Assembly: GCF_014641195.1 (NCBI RefSeq)
Contig: NZ_BMHQ01000003.1
Location: 248,001-312,000, forward strand
Direction: 5' to 3'
Length of the DNA: 64,000 nucleotides
Origin: Marinithermofilum abyssi
GTDB lineage: Bacteria > Bacillota > Bacilli > Thermoactinomycetales > DSM-45169
Position numbers and translations under genes: made by a program. The notes beneath the pieces were generated by a model, which worked only from the letters and a program-made list of their open reading frames with translations, ran no database searches and was not told the origin of the DNA. This document shows, piece by piece, positions 37,100-45,189 of the stretch (positions are counted from its first letter, which is position 1; each line of letters opens with the position of its first letter).

Positions 37100-37573
37100 G
37101 TGTACGGGACCAAAACCATTCGTATGCTGCTTTTATCCTTGACGGCTTTCACTGTACTCGCCTTTTCATCCGCCTGTTCGCCGGATCAAGAGCAGCAGAA
37201 AGAACCCTCACAGACGCAACCGAAAACAAACCAGCATCATGAACATGCTTCCGATCATCATGCGCATCATGGCGAACATGCCCATTCCGTGGAAATCAAC
37301 ATACAGACGCCGGATTCAACGACCGCAGGAAAAAATACTCAGTGGAGCGCCCAAGTGAAGCAGGAAGGGAAACCGCTGAAAGACGCAAATGTCCAGTTTG
37401 AATTTTGGAAAGATAACCAAACCAAGCACACCTATATCGACGCGAAAGAAACGGATGCAGGAATCTACGCGTCTAACCTTCGCTTCCCCTCCGCAGGAAA
37501 CTATCACGTCAAACTGCACGTGGAGAAAGATCACATCCATGATCACCACGAGATCTCTGTTGAAGTGAAGTAA
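37100..37573 (+). CDS. YtkA/FixH-like lipoprotein with His-rich linker
   Basis: A 157-residue protein with GTG start at 37100 after GAGGAG. A signal peptide (MLLLSLTAFTVLAFSSAC) ends in a lipobox-like cysteine. A linker rich in His (HHEHASDHHAHHGEHAH) follows, then a YtkA-like immunoglobulin-type domain (WSAQVKQEGKPLKDANVQFE, SAGNYHVKLHVEKDHIHDHH). Such lipoproteins sit on the outer face of the membrane. The His clusters suggest metal binding, but this is inference. Confidence 0.8.
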   Translation: MYGTKTIRMLLLSLTAFTVLAFSSACSPDQEQQKEPSQTQPKTNQHHEHASDHHAHHGEHAHSVEINIQTPDSTTAGKNTQWSAQVKQEGKPLKDANVQFEFWKDNQTKHTYIDAKETDAGIYASNLRFPSAGNYHVKLHVEKDHIHDHHEISVEVK

Positions 37574-37581
37574 GTACACAG

Positions 37582-37618
37582 AAACCCGCCGTAACCCGCC
37601 GTAAACACGGCGGGTTTG
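37582..37618 (+). terminator. Terminator with a duplicated left arm
   Basis: AAACCCGCCGT occurs as a tandem near-repeat (ACCCGCCGTA twice), and either copy can pair with ACGGCGGGTTT. Confidence 0.7.
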
Positions 37619-37625
37619 TTCTAGC

Positions 37626-38765
37626 TCATTTCCCCCCTTCTATCGAGACCCATTGCCGGGTCTGATGACTTTGCAGGATCGCCTCGATGATCTTCATGAT
37701 TGCGTGTCCATCAGAAAAGGAAGCTACTTCCTGGCTTGATTCTCCTCGTACTGCGGCATAAAAGTTGGCAATCAGGTTTTTCAATCCATCGGGCCAGCCT
37801 TCTTCATGTCCACCCGGATAATGGGCCATCTCTGCCGCTTCCGCCCGCAATAATGCCGGATCCCGCATCAGGACGCGGTTGGCCTCATCTCGTTTCCCCA
37901 TCCACAGCTGGTTGGGTCGCTCCTGATCCCAGGCGAAGGTCCCGTGTTGTCCGGCGATCTCGAAGTGGAGCTTGTTCTTGCGGCCGGCACTCACTTGCGA
38001 AACAGTAAAAACCCCGGTCGCTCCATTGGAAAAGTGCACCAGTACATGGCCGCAATCCTCAGTATCGATATCCACTGCCTCACTCTGCTCCATCTCCTTG
38101 GAAGAAGAGAAAGTGGACGCATCCTCCTGCGGCCGATAGCGTACAGGATGAACGGTTTTCAGATCGGCAAACACTTCAGTGATTTTTTGGCCGAGCACAT
38201 ACTGGACCGTATCACACCAGTGGGATCCGATATCCGCAATCGCCCGGGAAGCTCCTCCCTGTTCCCGGCTGAGACGCCAGTTGTAATCCGTGTCATAGAG
38301 TAGCCAGTCTTGCAGATAGCCGCCGTGAACCAAATGCACCTTTCCGATCTCGTTTGCCCGGATACTCTCTTTCATCTGACGCACCAGTGGATAATGGCGG
38401 TAGTTGAAGCAAACTCCCGCCGCCACTCCCGCGCGTTCCGCCAATGCTGCCAGCTCCGCTGTTTCTTCACTAGTCATGGCCAAGGGCTTTTCCGATAACA
38501 GCGGTTTCCCCCCTTCCAATACCGCTCGATTCACAACAAAATGGCGGTCGTTGGGGGTGCAATTGTGCACTGCATCCACATCTTGATCAGCGATTAACTC
38601 TTGCACACCGTCTAGGGCTTTTGGAATGCCGAACTTCCGGGCAAACGCTTCCGCCCGCTCTTTGGACCGAGAAACCACCGAAACCACCTCAAGGCCCGGA
38701 ATGCGACGAATCGCTTCCACATGGGCACGTGCTGAGAAACCGGTTCCAACAATACCGATCTTCAT
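37626..38765 (-). CDS. Gfo/Idh/MocA-family oxidoreductase 1
   Basis: A 379-residue NAD(P)-dependent dehydrogenase with the Rossmann start KIGIVGTGFSARAHVEAIRR and SEKPLAMTSEETAEL near residue 95. A mid-chain block carries GSHWCDTVQYVLG with a catalytic-position Asp-IGSHW arrangement. The family oxidises or reduces sugars, inositols and related polyols. It is followed upstream by a second paralogue on the same strand 56 bases away, probably one operon. Confidence 0.88.
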   Translation of the reverse strand: MKIGIVGTGFSARAHVEAIRRIPGLEVVSVVSRSKERAEAFARKFGIPKALDGVQELIADQDVDAVHNCTPNDRHFVVNRAVLEGGKPLLSEKPLAMTSEETAELAALAERAGVAAGVCFNYRHYPLVRQMKESIRANEIGKVHLVHGGYLQDWLLYDTDYNWRLSREQGGASRAIADIGSHWCDTVQYVLGQKITEVFADLKTVHPVRYRPQEDASTFSSSKEMEQSEAVDIDTEDCGHVLVHFSNGATGVFTVSQVSAGRKNKLHFEIAGQHGTFAWDQERPNQLWMGKRDEANRVLMRDPALLRAEAAEMAHYPGGHEEGWPDGLKNLIANFYAAVRGESSQEVASFSDGHAIMKIIEAILQSHQTRQWVSIEGGK

Positions 38766-38821
38766 GAAAACAACCTCCTTTCGTAGATGAAAAAAAGGAC
38801 CAGAGTCAACCCCCTCGAAAG

Positions 38822-39889
38822 TTATCCACGAGACGGCTTGAAGGCGCTCACCTTTACCGGCTCTCCCTCTTCCGCTGATCGGTACAGGGCTTCAATGATT
38901 TGCTGCAAAATTACCCCCTGTTCCGGCGTGCACAAAGAAGGCTGGGCTTGTCCCTGGCACGCTTTCACAAACCGATGGACTACATTTTTATGGGCATTCG
39001 TTTCCGGCAAATACGCCGGGGTGACATCGATCAATGCTCCATGCTTCTCTTGATACAGGCGAAGGGGAAAAACATCGGCACCGCCCTGCTCTCCCATCAG
39101 AGAAACGTTCATTTCGTCATCTTTCTGCACATTCGCTGCAAAAGCCGACTCCAGCAGAATAGAGGCTCCGTTTTCGAAGGTAATCATCCCGCGTGCCATG
39201 TCTTCAACGGAATAATTTTGCCAGTCCCACTCCCCGAACAGACCGACCCCTTTTCGATTGCCCAGTTTTTGATACGTCACTCCAAACACCGTCGTCGGCT
39301 GGGGATACCCCATCAGATACAAAGCCGTATCCAGCATATGCACCCCGATATCGATCAGGGGCCCTCCGCCCTGCAACTCCTTGTTGGTAAAAACACCCCA
39401 ACCCGGAATGCCCCGGCGGCGCACCGCATGAACACGGGAAGCATATACTTTCCCCAGCTCTCCCTCGTCGACAAACCGTTTCAACGTGGACACTTCGCTG
39501 CTCTGACGATAATGTAGGCCGAAGGTCAAAAGCTTTCCTGTTCGGCGTGCTGTGTCTCTCATCTCCTCCGCTTCCGCGGTTGTCATCGCCGGCGGCTTTT
39601 CACACAGTACATGGCAGCCCGCCTCCAGCGCCGCCAACGTCGCCGGTGCGTGAAACTTATTCGGGGTACAGACGCTCACTGCATCCAAATCTTCGTGAGC
39701 CAACATCTCCCGGTAATCCGTGTATACACGGGGAATCTGAAATTCTTCCGCTGCCGCTTGTGCTTTCGCTTCATGGATGTCTGCCACTGCAACAATCTCT
39801 GCTTCTTCGCATTGTTGATAGTTGGGCATATGCACCTGGGTGGCAATTCCGCCAGCTCCAATCACGCCCACTCTCAGCTTTGTACCCAT
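38822..39889 (-). CDS. Gfo/Idh/MocA-family oxidoreductase 2
   Basis: A 355-residue paralogue: LRVGVIGAGGIATQVHMPNY at the N-terminus, CEKPPAMTTAEAEEMRD near residue 95, and GGPLIDIGVHMLDTALYLMG with the DxGxH catalytic block. Pairs of such dehydrogenases often act in sequence or on related sugars. No transporter or sugar kinase lies alongside to suggest the substrate. ATG 39889 is chosen because GAGAGG overlaps the earlier ATG. Confidence 0.88.
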   Translation of the reverse strand: MGTKLRVGVIGAGGIATQVHMPNYQQCEEAEIVAVADIHEAKAQAAAEEFQIPRVYTDYREMLAHEDLDAVSVCTPNKFHAPATLAALEAGCHVLCEKPPAMTTAEAEEMRDTARRTGKLLTFGLHYRQSSEVSTLKRFVDEGELGKVYASRVHAVRRRGIPGWGVFTNKELQGGGPLIDIGVHMLDTALYLMGYPQPTTVFGVTYQKLGNRKGVGLFGEWDWQNYSVEDMARGMITFENGASILLESAFAANVQKDDEMNVSLMGEQGGADVFPLRLYQEKHGALIDVTPAYLPETNAHKNVVHRFVKACQGQAQPSLCTPEQGVILQQIIEALYRSAEEGEPVKVSAFKPSRG

Positions 39890-39980
39890 CGGTTTCATCC
39901 TCTCGTATAAACACTTGCCTTCAGTTTGAAGTTTTCGATTTTTACGTTAGCAGGAACCTGGTCGTTCTTCAAGAGCAAAA

Positions 39981-40010
39981 ATAAAAAACCAGCCCTCCCT
40001 GTGGCTGGTT
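39981..40010 (-). terminator. Minus-strand terminator
   Basis: AACCAGCC and GGCTGGTT pair; on the minus strand they are followed by TTTTATTTTT. It would end transcription of the small genes at 40085-40499. Confidence 0.7.
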
Positions 40011-40084
40011 GTGTTACGGTCTTATGATGCCCGGCCATCATTTTTACCAGAAATAAGCGATGTTTTCTTCCTGTTCATCTCCGC

Positions 40085-40211
40085 CTACCACAACTTGCGA
40101 AGCAGATGTTCTTCCCGTGTCTGCGGCGGTTTGTTAATCGCCAAGGTATCGGAGGCTGTTTTGGCCACATGCAAAATCCTTCAGGATCTGCTCCTTCGTT
40201 TCTTCGGGCAT
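40085..40211 (-). pseudogene. Possible broken small ORF
   Basis: ATG at 40211 begins MPEETKEQILKDF and soon stops. A second frame continues VAKTASDTLAINKPPQTREE to a stop at 40085. The two halves read as one hydrophilic protein of about 42 residues if one base is removed. I do not recognise it, and chance is not excluded. Confidence 0.3.
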
Positions 40212-40232
40212 CTGGTCCACTCGGGAAGGTTT

Positions 40233-40499
40233 TCACGCAAACCGGTACTTGTACAGCTGATACCACTCTTCCCAGCTGATTACCTGCGGCACATCGGTAT
40301 CCGCATCGTATAATTGCAAATCACCCATGAAAAAGTTCTTGTCCACACTGACCAAATTCCACCGTTGACTCGATTCCTGATAGACAAACCACCACTCCAA
40401 GTGAGACATCATCCCTTCCATCAGAAACCCTCCAAACGACAAAGGCATCGGCAATCTCCATTGTTTCCACGCAGGTAGAATATATACCTGGCCCTTCAC
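40233..40499 (-). CDS. Hypothetical protein
   Basis: An 88-residue frame from a GTG at 40499, rich in aromatic residues (GQVYILPAWKQWRLPMPLSF, HLEWWFVYQESSQRWNLVSV, ISWEEWYQLYKYRF). The Trp/Tyr richness and uniform composition suggest a real, conserved small cytoplasmic protein, but I know no family. The ribosome-binding site is weak. Confidence 0.45.
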   Translation of the reverse strand: MKGQVYILPAWKQWRLPMPLSFGGFLMEGMMSHLEWWFVYQESSQRWNLVSVDKNFFMGDLQLYDADTDVPQVISWEEWYQLYKYRFA

Positions 40500-40554
40500 T
40501 CCCTGTATCTCATGTATAATGTGGAACGAATGCTGCATGAAAGGAACCATGGAG

Positions 40555-40950
40555 ATGAAAGCCTTGCAAAGATGGGCCAGAAAGATGAAGCGGGAAGTGT
40601 TTGCCTTATACTTTGCCTGTCAGGATCCCCGGACACCCTTTTGGGCCAAAGCCGTGACAGTGGTTGTAGTGGCGTATGCCTTCAGCCCGGTGGATCTTAT
40701 CCCGGACTTTATCCCCTTGTTGGGGTATCTCGATGATTTGATATTGATTCCTCTCGGAATTGCACTTGCTATCCGGATGATCCCTGAACCTGTATTAGAG
40801 GACAGCAGGCGGAAAGCTTATTCACAGCTCGCGAAAAAGCCGCGGAATTGGATTGCGGGGGTCCTTATTCTTCTCGTCTGGATATTGGGCATCCTTGCCC
40901 TTCTCTACATTGTCTATCAGCAGCTGGCTCATGAACACCCCACTTTATAG
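40555..40950 (+). CDS. DUF1232 (YkvA-like) membrane protein
   Basis: A 131-residue protein with the DUF1232 signature AYAFSPVDLIPDFIPLLGYL followed by DDLILIPLGIALAIRMIP, and a C-terminal membrane helix (WIAGVLILLVWILGILALLY). YkvA-type proteins are small membrane proteins of unknown function. ATG 40555 has AAAGGA nine bases upstream. Its stop codon directly abuts the TTAC left boundary of an inserted element. Confidence 0.85.
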   Translation: MKALQRWARKMKREVFALYFACQDPRTPFWAKAVTVVVVAYAFSPVDLIPDFIPLLGYLDDLILIPLGIALAIRMIPEPVLEDSRRKAYSQLAKKPRNWIAGVLILLVWILGILALLYIVYQQLAHEHPTL

Positions 40951-40954
40951 TTAC

Positions 40955-41310
40955 TCAAACCCCTTTTCGGGTGGAAAGAGCAACCAATACCGGGTATAAT
41001 CGAACGTATGAGCGGTGCTCATCCCACGGGTAGTGGGTTCGTTCCTTGTAAACTCCATGGTATGGGGTTCCAGTAGCGAACCAATCTCTCCTACTGGGTA
41101 AAACCATGAGAGTAAGATAGAGGAACTAGCGTACTGGTAATACCACGGGCACTTCCGTTGGTCGCAGGTACGCCGCCCATGTGGGTACATTTCTAACGGC
41201 ATGGGATGGGCTGATGAGACAGCCCTGAACTTGGGAGTTGTCCGAAACAGAAAAGGACTGAGGGCGCTAACTACCCAAGAATCCCACGGCTTCAGCGTGT
41301 GGAGTCTCAA
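40955..41310 (+). mobile_element. Non-autonomous IS200/IS605 (IS608-type) element with omegaRNA-like right end
   Basis: A 356-base non-coding insert. The left flank is TTAC (40951-40954) and the right end is TCAA (41307-41310), the cleavage tetranucleotides of IS608-type elements. The right end carries AAGGACTGAGGGCGCTAAC, then a CCCACGGCTTCAGCGTGTGG hairpin, the usual form of an IS605 right end/omegaRNA 3' end. Removing the insert joins TTAC to AAATCC and restores a normal stop for the flanking reductase gene (GAT TTG TAA instead of GAT TTT TGA). No tnpA or tnpB coding region is present. Confidence 0.65.
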
Positions 41311-42260
41311 AAATCCAACACCAACTTTGTCGAGGTGCTTCGAGAGACACAGCTTACGATTTTCGTCTTCTTCTCTTCGTCGCTGAGAATCACATCCCGG
41401 TGCTTCACCTCTCCTGCAGCCACCCCAACGGCACAGGTACCGCACCGCCCCATCCGGCAAGCAAAGGGGACCTCCACACCGGAATTCAGCAACACCTCCA
41501 ATAATGTTTTCTCTGCCGGCACCTGAAGCGTTTTCCCGCTGTGACGCAATTCCACCTCAAAGGGTTTCGCATCTTCTACTGCCGGAGGGATAAAAAGCTC
41601 GTAGTGAATACTTTTTTGCGGGTATCCGTATGAGATAGCTGCTTTTCTGTATGCTTCCACCATGGCAGCCGGTCCGCAGAAATAGACATGGGTGCCGACA
41701 GACTGATCCTTCATCACATCCGGCCGCATGCGCTTTCCTTCCTGTGAAAAATAAAAGCGGCAACACCCTTTATACCTGCTTTGGATCTCATCATAAAAAG
41801 CACACTGCTCTCGGGTGGGAGCCGCATAGTGCAGCTCAAACGTCTCTCCTCTCTCTTCCGCATCCGCCATCATGGGAAGAAAGGGAGTAATTCCGATACC
41901 CGCTGCAAAAAACACATGATGCCTCGCCCGGTGACTCATGGGAAAATGATTTTGCGGCCAGCTGATCGTTACCTTCTGTCCCTTCCGGACTTGATGGTGC
42001 CAAAAAACGGAACCTCCTAGGGAATTTTTCTGCAACCGAATGGCGATCTGGTAAACCGCCCTGATGTGAGGGTCCCCGCATAAAGAATAGGGCCGCTGCC
42101 ATACCTGTTCACCGACCCCTACACGGGTGAGAATATGGGCTCCGCCGCTGAACCGGGGCAGCTCCCTGCCATCCGCAGGCGCAAGGGTGAAACGCTTGAC
42201 TCGGGGGGTTACCTGCTCAATCTCCTTCACCACTGTTTGAATAGGGGTACCGTGAATCAT
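41307..42260 (-). CDS. PDR/VanB-type ferredoxin reductase (DmmB-like)
   Basis: A 317-residue reductase. An FMN/FAD-binding domain comes first (PRFSGGAHILTRVGVGEQVW, RPYSLCGDP), then the NAD domain with FFAAGIGITPFLPMMADAEE. The C-terminal 2Fe-2S ferredoxin has PFACRMGRCGTCAVGVAAGE. It passes electrons from NAD(P)H to an oxygenase. It overlaps the upstream DmmA-like gene by ATGA and belongs to the N-demethylase cassette. Its last residue and stop codon are supplied by the inserted element. Confidence 0.85.
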   Translation of the reverse strand: MIHGTPIQTVVKEIEQVTPRVKRFTLAPADGRELPRFSGGAHILTRVGVGEQVWQRPYSLCGDPHIRAVYQIAIRLQKNSLGGSVFWHHQVRKGQKVTISWPQNHFPMSHRARHHVFFAAGIGITPFLPMMADAEERGETFELHYAAPTREQCAFYDEIQSRYKGCCRFYFSQEGKRMRPDVMKDQSVGTHVYFCGPAAMVEAYRKAAISYGYPQKSIHYELFIPPAVEDAKPFEVELRHSGKTLQVPAEKTLLEVLLNSGVEVPFACRMGRCGTCAVGVAAGEVKHRDVILSDEEKKTKIVSCVSRSTSTKLVLDF

Positions 42261-42775
42261 CTACTCTCCCCTCCGTCCGAACAAGGCAACTGAATATATC
42301 CATAATAAGCATCATGAAGGCGGGAATAGTGGGAGCTCACCTCTAACTGCATCCCGCAATGAGCACATTGGACAGCGTCTTCTTTTCCGATGGTTTGGAT
42401 ATGGTGACAGTGTGCGCAAAACAACCGCTGCTCTTCTGCCCCGTAACACACGATCTGCATCTCTTCTTCGGTAAATCCCGCTTTTACTGCCATTGCCGTC
42501 CATTCCTTGATTCTTTGCGGTGTTCCGGCAAGATACAAATAGGTACCGATTTTCTGGCGGGCGAATAAATCGGCAATCTCCTTCTTCTCCCCAGCATCGA
42601 TCAAACTATAAGCGGCTCCTCTATTCTTTACCTCCCTTAAAAGCTCATCAACCGCTTCCAAATTCGTCTCTTCCGCTAAAATGATAGATTTGCGCCGGTT
42701 GGGTACAAATGTAAATTTTCGCCTTTTTGTTTGTATTACAAACTTGTTTACGATTTTCTCATTGTCTGATTTCAT
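42257..42775 (-). CDS. Dimethylamine monooxygenase subunit DmmA-like protein
   Basis: A 172-residue protein. Its middle resembles a flavodoxin-reductase-like module (ADLFARQKIGTYLYLAGTPQ, RIKEWTAMAVKAGFTEEEMQ). It ends with two CxxC pairs (CAHCHHIQ and CAHCGMQL) forming a rubredoxin-like zinc/iron site. This is the layout of DmmA, an electron-transfer subunit of dimethylamine monooxygenase. It starts inside the 3' end of the DUF3445 gene and overlaps the reductase gene. A copy of the dispersed 23-base motif lies in its first codons. Confidence 0.78.
   Translation of the reverse strand: MKSDNEKIVNKFVIQTKRRKFTFVPNRRKSIILAEETNLEAVDELLREVKNRGAAYSLIDAGEKKEIADLFARQKIGTYLYLAGTPQRIKEWTAMAVKAGFTEEEMQIVCYGAEEQRLFCAHCHHIQTIGKEDAVQCAHCGMQLEVSSHYSRLHDAYYGYIQLPCSDGGESR
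42729..42751 (+). repeat. Copy 3 of the dispersed 23-base motif, inside the dmmA-like gene
   Basis: Identical over 23 bases to 36246-36268; read antisense it encodes VNKFVIQ in the DmmA-like protein. Confidence 0.65.
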
Positions 42776-43730
42776 TCTTCTCCTCTTTCTCCCCCTCCAT
42801 TTGTTTATGCAAATACGCGAACAAGGGTTGTTTATAAGGTGTGATTCCTTTATAATCGGCGATCTCATCCGGCAACTGAGTTACCACCTGTGTAAAACGG
42901 TGCAGCCATTCCCGTTGTCGGACCAGCTGTTTCAGCGGTAGCATATGGGTATGAATGGTAAACAAGATTCCTTGTGTTCCGGGAAGGCGAAACAACTTCT
43001 GAACTTCCACCCGCAAATGAATCAGTGAACCCGCATTGTCCACGGTCACCCGATGCCGATGGATTCCCCATTCGTGATACGTCTCGGGAAAGGTATCCAG
43101 AAAGTTTCCTGCGGTTAATGACCAATTGTTTCGCATCCAAGGTCTGCCGGCTTCCATGTGAAGGAGGAACGTTCGAATCTTATCTGCGGCTCCTCTTTCA
43201 AAAAAACCTGGAATCGGTTCGTGAATTTCATGAAACGTCATTCCCAGCTTGAATACCAGGGACCAATTACCAGGGAAACACAATTGCCCCGCTTCCAAAA
43301 ACAACTCCGCATCTCTTTGCATCATCAGGATGAGATCTTCCTGAACATGCCGTCCGACAAAATCCAAAGGCTCAAACGGAAGTGAGGCGGCATCACCAAA
43401 TACAAACCGCTCTTCCTCACCCGTCAGCTGATTGATGAAAGTCCAATTATCTTTTTCTTTATGCAGCAGGAACTCCTTTGGATAAGCAGCGGTTAAATGA
43501 TGCAGTACCAATTCCACTACTTCCCACTGGGCCTCCTCAGTGTGGGAAAGGGACTGGTAACAACGCGAATGGGCCTTATTCAGTAAACGGCGTTTCAGAT
43601 GAATCTCATGTTGATACGCTGGTGTCACCTCGATGCTGTACGGCGGCTGAAGCGGTATGGAATTGTTGGCATAATAATCGTATGTACCTTTTTTGAACGG
43701 AAAAGGAAAACGCGAAAGTGCGTCGTTCAT
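42759..43730 (-). CDS. Heme-dependent oxidative N-demethylase (DUF3445)
   Basis: A 323-residue DUF3445 protein. Characteristic stretches are QEDLILMMQRDAELFLEAGQ, CFPGNWSLVFKLGMTFHEIH and MRNNWSLTAGNFLDTFPETY, and near the C-terminus RVEVQKLFRLPGTQGILFTI. Characterised members use heme and O2 to remove a methyl group from dimethylamine or related compounds, with electrons from DmmA/B-type partners. Here the three genes overlap in order, giving a complete cassette. AAGGAAGGG supports the start at 43730. Confidence 0.85.
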   Translation of the reverse strand: MNDALSRFPFPFKKGTYDYYANNSIPLQPPYSIEVTPAYQHEIHLKRRLLNKAHSRCYQSLSHTEEAQWEVVELVLHHLTAAYPKEFLLHKEKDNWTFINQLTGEEERFVFGDAASLPFEPLDFVGRHVQEDLILMMQRDAELFLEAGQLCFPGNWSLVFKLGMTFHEIHEPIPGFFERGAADKIRTFLLHMEAGRPWMRNNWSLTAGNFLDTFPETYHEWGIHRHRVTVDNAGSLIHLRVEVQKLFRLPGTQGILFTIHTHMLPLKQLVRQREWLHRFTQVVTQLPDEIADYKGITPYKQPLFAYLHKQMEGEKEEKNEIRQ

Positions 43731-43801
43731 CCAACCCTTCCTTTCCAAAAAGATTTCACTGAAAAGTGTAACATGGGTCAACTCGGTTGTGATCCACAAT
43801 C

Positions 43802-43826
43802 AAAAGGAGCCCTGAAGGACTCCTTT
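43802..43826 (-). terminator. Minus-strand terminator
   Basis: On the minus strand AAAGGAGTCC and GGGCTCCTTTT pair around a short loop, downstream of oxidoreductase 3. Confidence 0.65.
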
Positions 43827-43914
43827 ACCCCTTACGTATGTTGGAACAAATATCGGTCAATCCGCCGTTTTTATCTCCGATGATGCCGGAAATGCGTGGG
43901 GGTTTCTCTCAATC

Positions 43915-45180
43915 TTATTGGATGTGCATCACCTGACTATAATATTCTTGCAGTTCGATGGATTTCCCTTTGTTCAGGCGAGATTCCTCTGCCGCGAAAG
44001 CCATCAAATGGCTTTGTACAGATGCTTTCGCAGAGGTGAGGCTTTCGGTTCCGTTATAGTGACGGACCTCATGCAGAAACTGACGAATGGCTCCAAAGTC
44101 TCCTCCCCCGTGACTGTCCACCGGAGAATGTACACGAACTTCGCTTTGTTGCTGAGTCAGGAAATCGTAAACCGTGAAACAGTTTTTGATGAGATCCCCA
44201 CGGATTTCCCCTTTGGTTCCCATGATTTGTACAATCCGGGTGATGTCATGAGTGAACCCGCACATGCTCAACATGGCCGTTGCTCCACTGGAAAACTCCA
44301 TGTTCACCACCTGATGATCCACGACATCATTGTCGCTTCGATACACACACCGACCATAAGGACCTGTACGAAGGGCTTTTAAAATGCCTTCTTCCGAAAA
44401 GTCTTCCGTTATTTTTTGGGCCCACTTCTTTCCTTCACCCAAATAGAATCGGGGAGCGTAATAGGGACACTGTTGTTCTGCAAGGCAGCCCTCCAGACAA
44501 CGTTTGGGAGCGCCTGCCGGTGCATTTTCCTCATGGAAGTGCATCAACGAACCGTACGAGCTAACCCGTTCGCAGGGGAAACCAACCAGCCATGCGAGGA
44601 TATCCAGATCATGACAAGACTTCGCCAAAATCATGGGACTGGAGAGATCTTTACGTCTCCAATTGCCCCGGACGAAACTATGGGCAAAATGATAAAACCC
44701 CACATTTTCATTCAGCTGGATGGATACGACATCCCCGATGTTTCCTCCGTCGATCACCCGCTTGATTCCTGACCAGAACGCAGTATATCGCAGGACATGA
44801 CAGATGGTAAGCAGCCGCCCCTTTTTTCTTGCCTTTTGCTCCATCCGAATACATTCCTGCGGATTTGGAGACATCGGCTTCTCCAATAACACATGATACC
44901 CCTTCTCCAGGGCGCGCATAGTAGGTTCATAGTGCAACTGATCCTGGGTCGTGATAATGGCTACATCCGCCATTTTTGACTGTTGAAGCAGGTCATCCCA
45001 GTCAGCGTAACACTGGGTAACCTTCAGTCCATAGAGTTCTGCAAACTGCTTTCTCCGTTCTTCGTTGGGATCCGCTACACCCACGATTCCCAGTTCGTGT
45101 GGAAATTGAAGGGCATACGGGGCATATGCCCGGGTGCCCCGGTCACCCGCTCCCAATACAATCGCCTTCACCTGTTTCAA
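43915..45180 (-). CDS. Gfo/Idh/MocA-family oxidoreductase 3
   Basis: A 421-residue dehydrogenase. VKAIVLGAGDRGTRAYAPYA begins the Rossmann fold, LLEKPMSPNPQECIRMEQ is near residue 98, and ILAKSCHDLDILAWLVG is the catalytic block. A cysteine-rich insert (RCLEGCLAEQQCPYYAPRFY) distinguishes it from the other two. TTG at 45180 follows GGAGGAGGG. The family acts on sugars and polyols. A fragment of a phosphotriesterase-like gene lies immediately upstream. Confidence 0.85.
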   Translation of the reverse strand: MKQVKAIVLGAGDRGTRAYAPYALQFPHELGIVGVADPNEERRKQFAELYGLKVTQCYADWDDLLQQSKMADVAIITTQDQLHYEPTMRALEKGYHVLLEKPMSPNPQECIRMEQKARKKGRLLTICHVLRYTAFWSGIKRVIDGGNIGDVVSIQLNENVGFYHFAHSFVRGNWRRKDLSSPMILAKSCHDLDILAWLVGFPCERVSSYGSLMHFHEENAPAGAPKRCLEGCLAEQQCPYYAPRFYLGEGKKWAQKITEDFSEEGILKALRTGPYGRCVYRSDNDVVDHQVVNMEFSSGATAMLSMCGFTHDITRIVQIMGTKGEIRGDLIKNCFTVYDFLTQQQSEVRVHSPVDSHGGGDFGAIRQFLHEVRHYNGTESLTSAKASVQSHLMAFAAEESRLNKGKSIELQEYYSQVMHIQ

Positions 45181-45189
45181 TGAACTCCC

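Noticed and set aside
37581-37602. Tandem ACCCGCCGTA repeat as part of a CRISPR-like array
   Set aside because: Only two copies without spacers; it is a duplicated terminator arm.
40955-41310. Group II intron or riboswitch
   Set aside because: No domain V-like or reverse transcriptase sequence and no downstream gene in the right orientation; TTAC/TCAA ends and the right-end hairpin fit an IS608-type element.
40951-41460. 169-codon minus-strand ORF across the inserted element
   Set aside because: It spans the element and the end of the reductase in another frame. The omegaRNA-like structure and boundary tetranucleotides explain the region better than coding.
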